NCBI RefSeq assembly: GCF_020539525.1
Contig: NZ_JACDXX010000004.1
Location: forward strand, 186,001-250,000
From: Pseudogemmobacter faecipullorum
GTDB lineage: Bacteria > Pseudomonadota > Alphaproteobacteria > Rhodobacterales > Rhodobacteraceae
DNA: 64,000 nucleotides
Direction: 5' to 3'
The notes beneath the pieces were generated by a model. That model saw nothing but the letters and a program-made list of their open reading frames with translations. It was not told the origin of the DNA and ran no database searches. Shown one piece after another: positions 63,581 through 64,000 of this stretch; positions within the stretch are counted from its first letter, which is position 1, and every line of letters begins with the position of its first letter. A program made the translations under genes and the position numbers.

Positions 63581-64000
63581 CCGCAGCCAGCGGGGCAAAG
63601 AGATAGCCCTCTCCCCGGGCGGTGCGGATCACCGCCGCCCCCGCCTCTTCCAGTTTGCGGCGCAACCGGCCGACATGGACATCGACCACATTGGTGCCCG
63701 GGTCGAAATGCAGGTTCCAGACATGTTCCAGCAGCTGCATCCGGGTGATCACCTGGCCTGCATTGCGAGCGAAATAGGTGATCAGCTCAAATTCGCGCGG
63801 GCTGAGCGCAACATGCTGACGTTTCACGTGAAGGGTGCGGGCTTTCAGCCGGATCTCGACCTCGCCAAAGGCCAGAAGATCATTGTCGAGCACCTGAATG
63901 GTGCCGCGCCGCAGCAGCGCGCGCAGCCGGGCGCGCAGCTCTTCCGGCTCAAAGGGTTTCGGCAGATAGTCATCTGCGCCTTTCTCCAGCCCCTCGACCC
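63570..64000 (-). CDS. OmpR-family response regulator (5' part outside window)
   Basis: The frame is open to the window edge. The receiver end is visible as VEGLEKGADDYLPKPFEPEE, with the conserved Lys-Pro. The C-terminal winged helix has VALSPREFELITYFARNAGQ, VITRMQLLEHVWNLHF, TNVVDVHVGRLRRKLEEAGA and VIRTARGEGYLFAP. The phosphorylated Asp lies outside the window. It is translated with the histidine kinase (11 bp overlap) and probably controls itself and the caspase/serine-protease genes. Confidence 0.93.
   Translation of the reverse strand, partial: VEGLEKGADDYLPKPFEPEELRARLRALLRRGTIQVLDNDLLAFGEVEIRLKARTLHVKRQHVALSPREFELITYFARNAGQVITRMQLLEHVWNLHFDPGTNVVDVHVGRLRRKLEEAGAAVIRTARGEGYLFAPLAADGP

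Noticed and set aside
59006-64000. Known anti-phage caspase or CHAT-type defence system
   Set aside because: Both proteases carry signal peptides and the operon has a two-component system. No nucleotide-sensing, reverse transcriptase or effector-pore gene typical of those systems is nearby.

Overview
The window is one continuous stretch of GC-rich chromosome from an alphaproteobacterium, most likely a flagellated member of the Rhodobacteraceae. The evidence is a FlaF/FlbT/DUF1217 flagellin locus, a CcrM-type GANTC methylase, ubiB-ubiE next to mutM, mutY-dciA-dsbA, a dnaA-dnaN-recF-gyrB block, and a cbb3 oxidase operon (ccoNOQP) preceded by FNR-type boxes. No species can be named from the sequence alone.

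Layout. 1-19,072 is a flagellar cluster. The plus strand carries a lytic transglycosylase, flhA, fliR, flhB and a small FliJ-like gene. The minus strand carries flgB-flgC-fliE-fliQ-flgF-flgG-flgA-flgH-fliL. After these come fliI (plus), a flagellin unit with flaF, flbT and a DUF1217 gene (minus), flgJ and a FlgN-like gene (minus), and fliK-flgD (plus). An 842-bp IS5-family element sits between the first two units, inserted at the stop codon of fliL. 19,089-23,707 holds ubiB, ubiE, mutM, an enoyl-CoA hydratase gene and rpsT. 24,355-31,803 holds dnaA, dnaN, recF, a VOC protein, a LysE exporter and gyrB. 32,117-41,069 carries an exonuclease with a coupled 55-residue ORF, the carboxynorspermidine pair, a membrane-anchored winged-helix protein, gph, rpe, rnhB and ccrM. 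41,209-50,703 carries an AlkB-like monooxygenase, mutY, dciA, dsbA, a CoA transferase, a proline iminopeptidase, ubiG, a DUF4105 protein, a YihY protein and a universal stress protein. Then come ccoNOQP, a tRNA with CAU anticodon, and a hydantoinase/oxoprolinase subunit A gene standing alone.

The last 7 kb is the most unusual part. A minus-strand run contains an OmpR-family response regulator (cut by the window edge), its histidine kinase, a secreted caspase-family protease and a secreted chymotrypsin-fold protease. It faces two plus-strand genes for secreted proteins that resemble each other. A near-perfect inverted repeat lies just upstream of the caspase gene. I read this as a possible two-component-controlled periplasmic proteolytic module.

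The second notable signal is nine GANTC sites in 281 bp between rpsT and dnaA, with ccrM, the gene for the matching methylase, about 16 kb away. The ccrM leader has two more GANTC sites, and a CtrA-like half-site pair lies upstream of the flagellin gene. Together these suggest methylation- and CtrA-linked cell-cycle control of replication and flagellation. This is inference from sequence patterns only.
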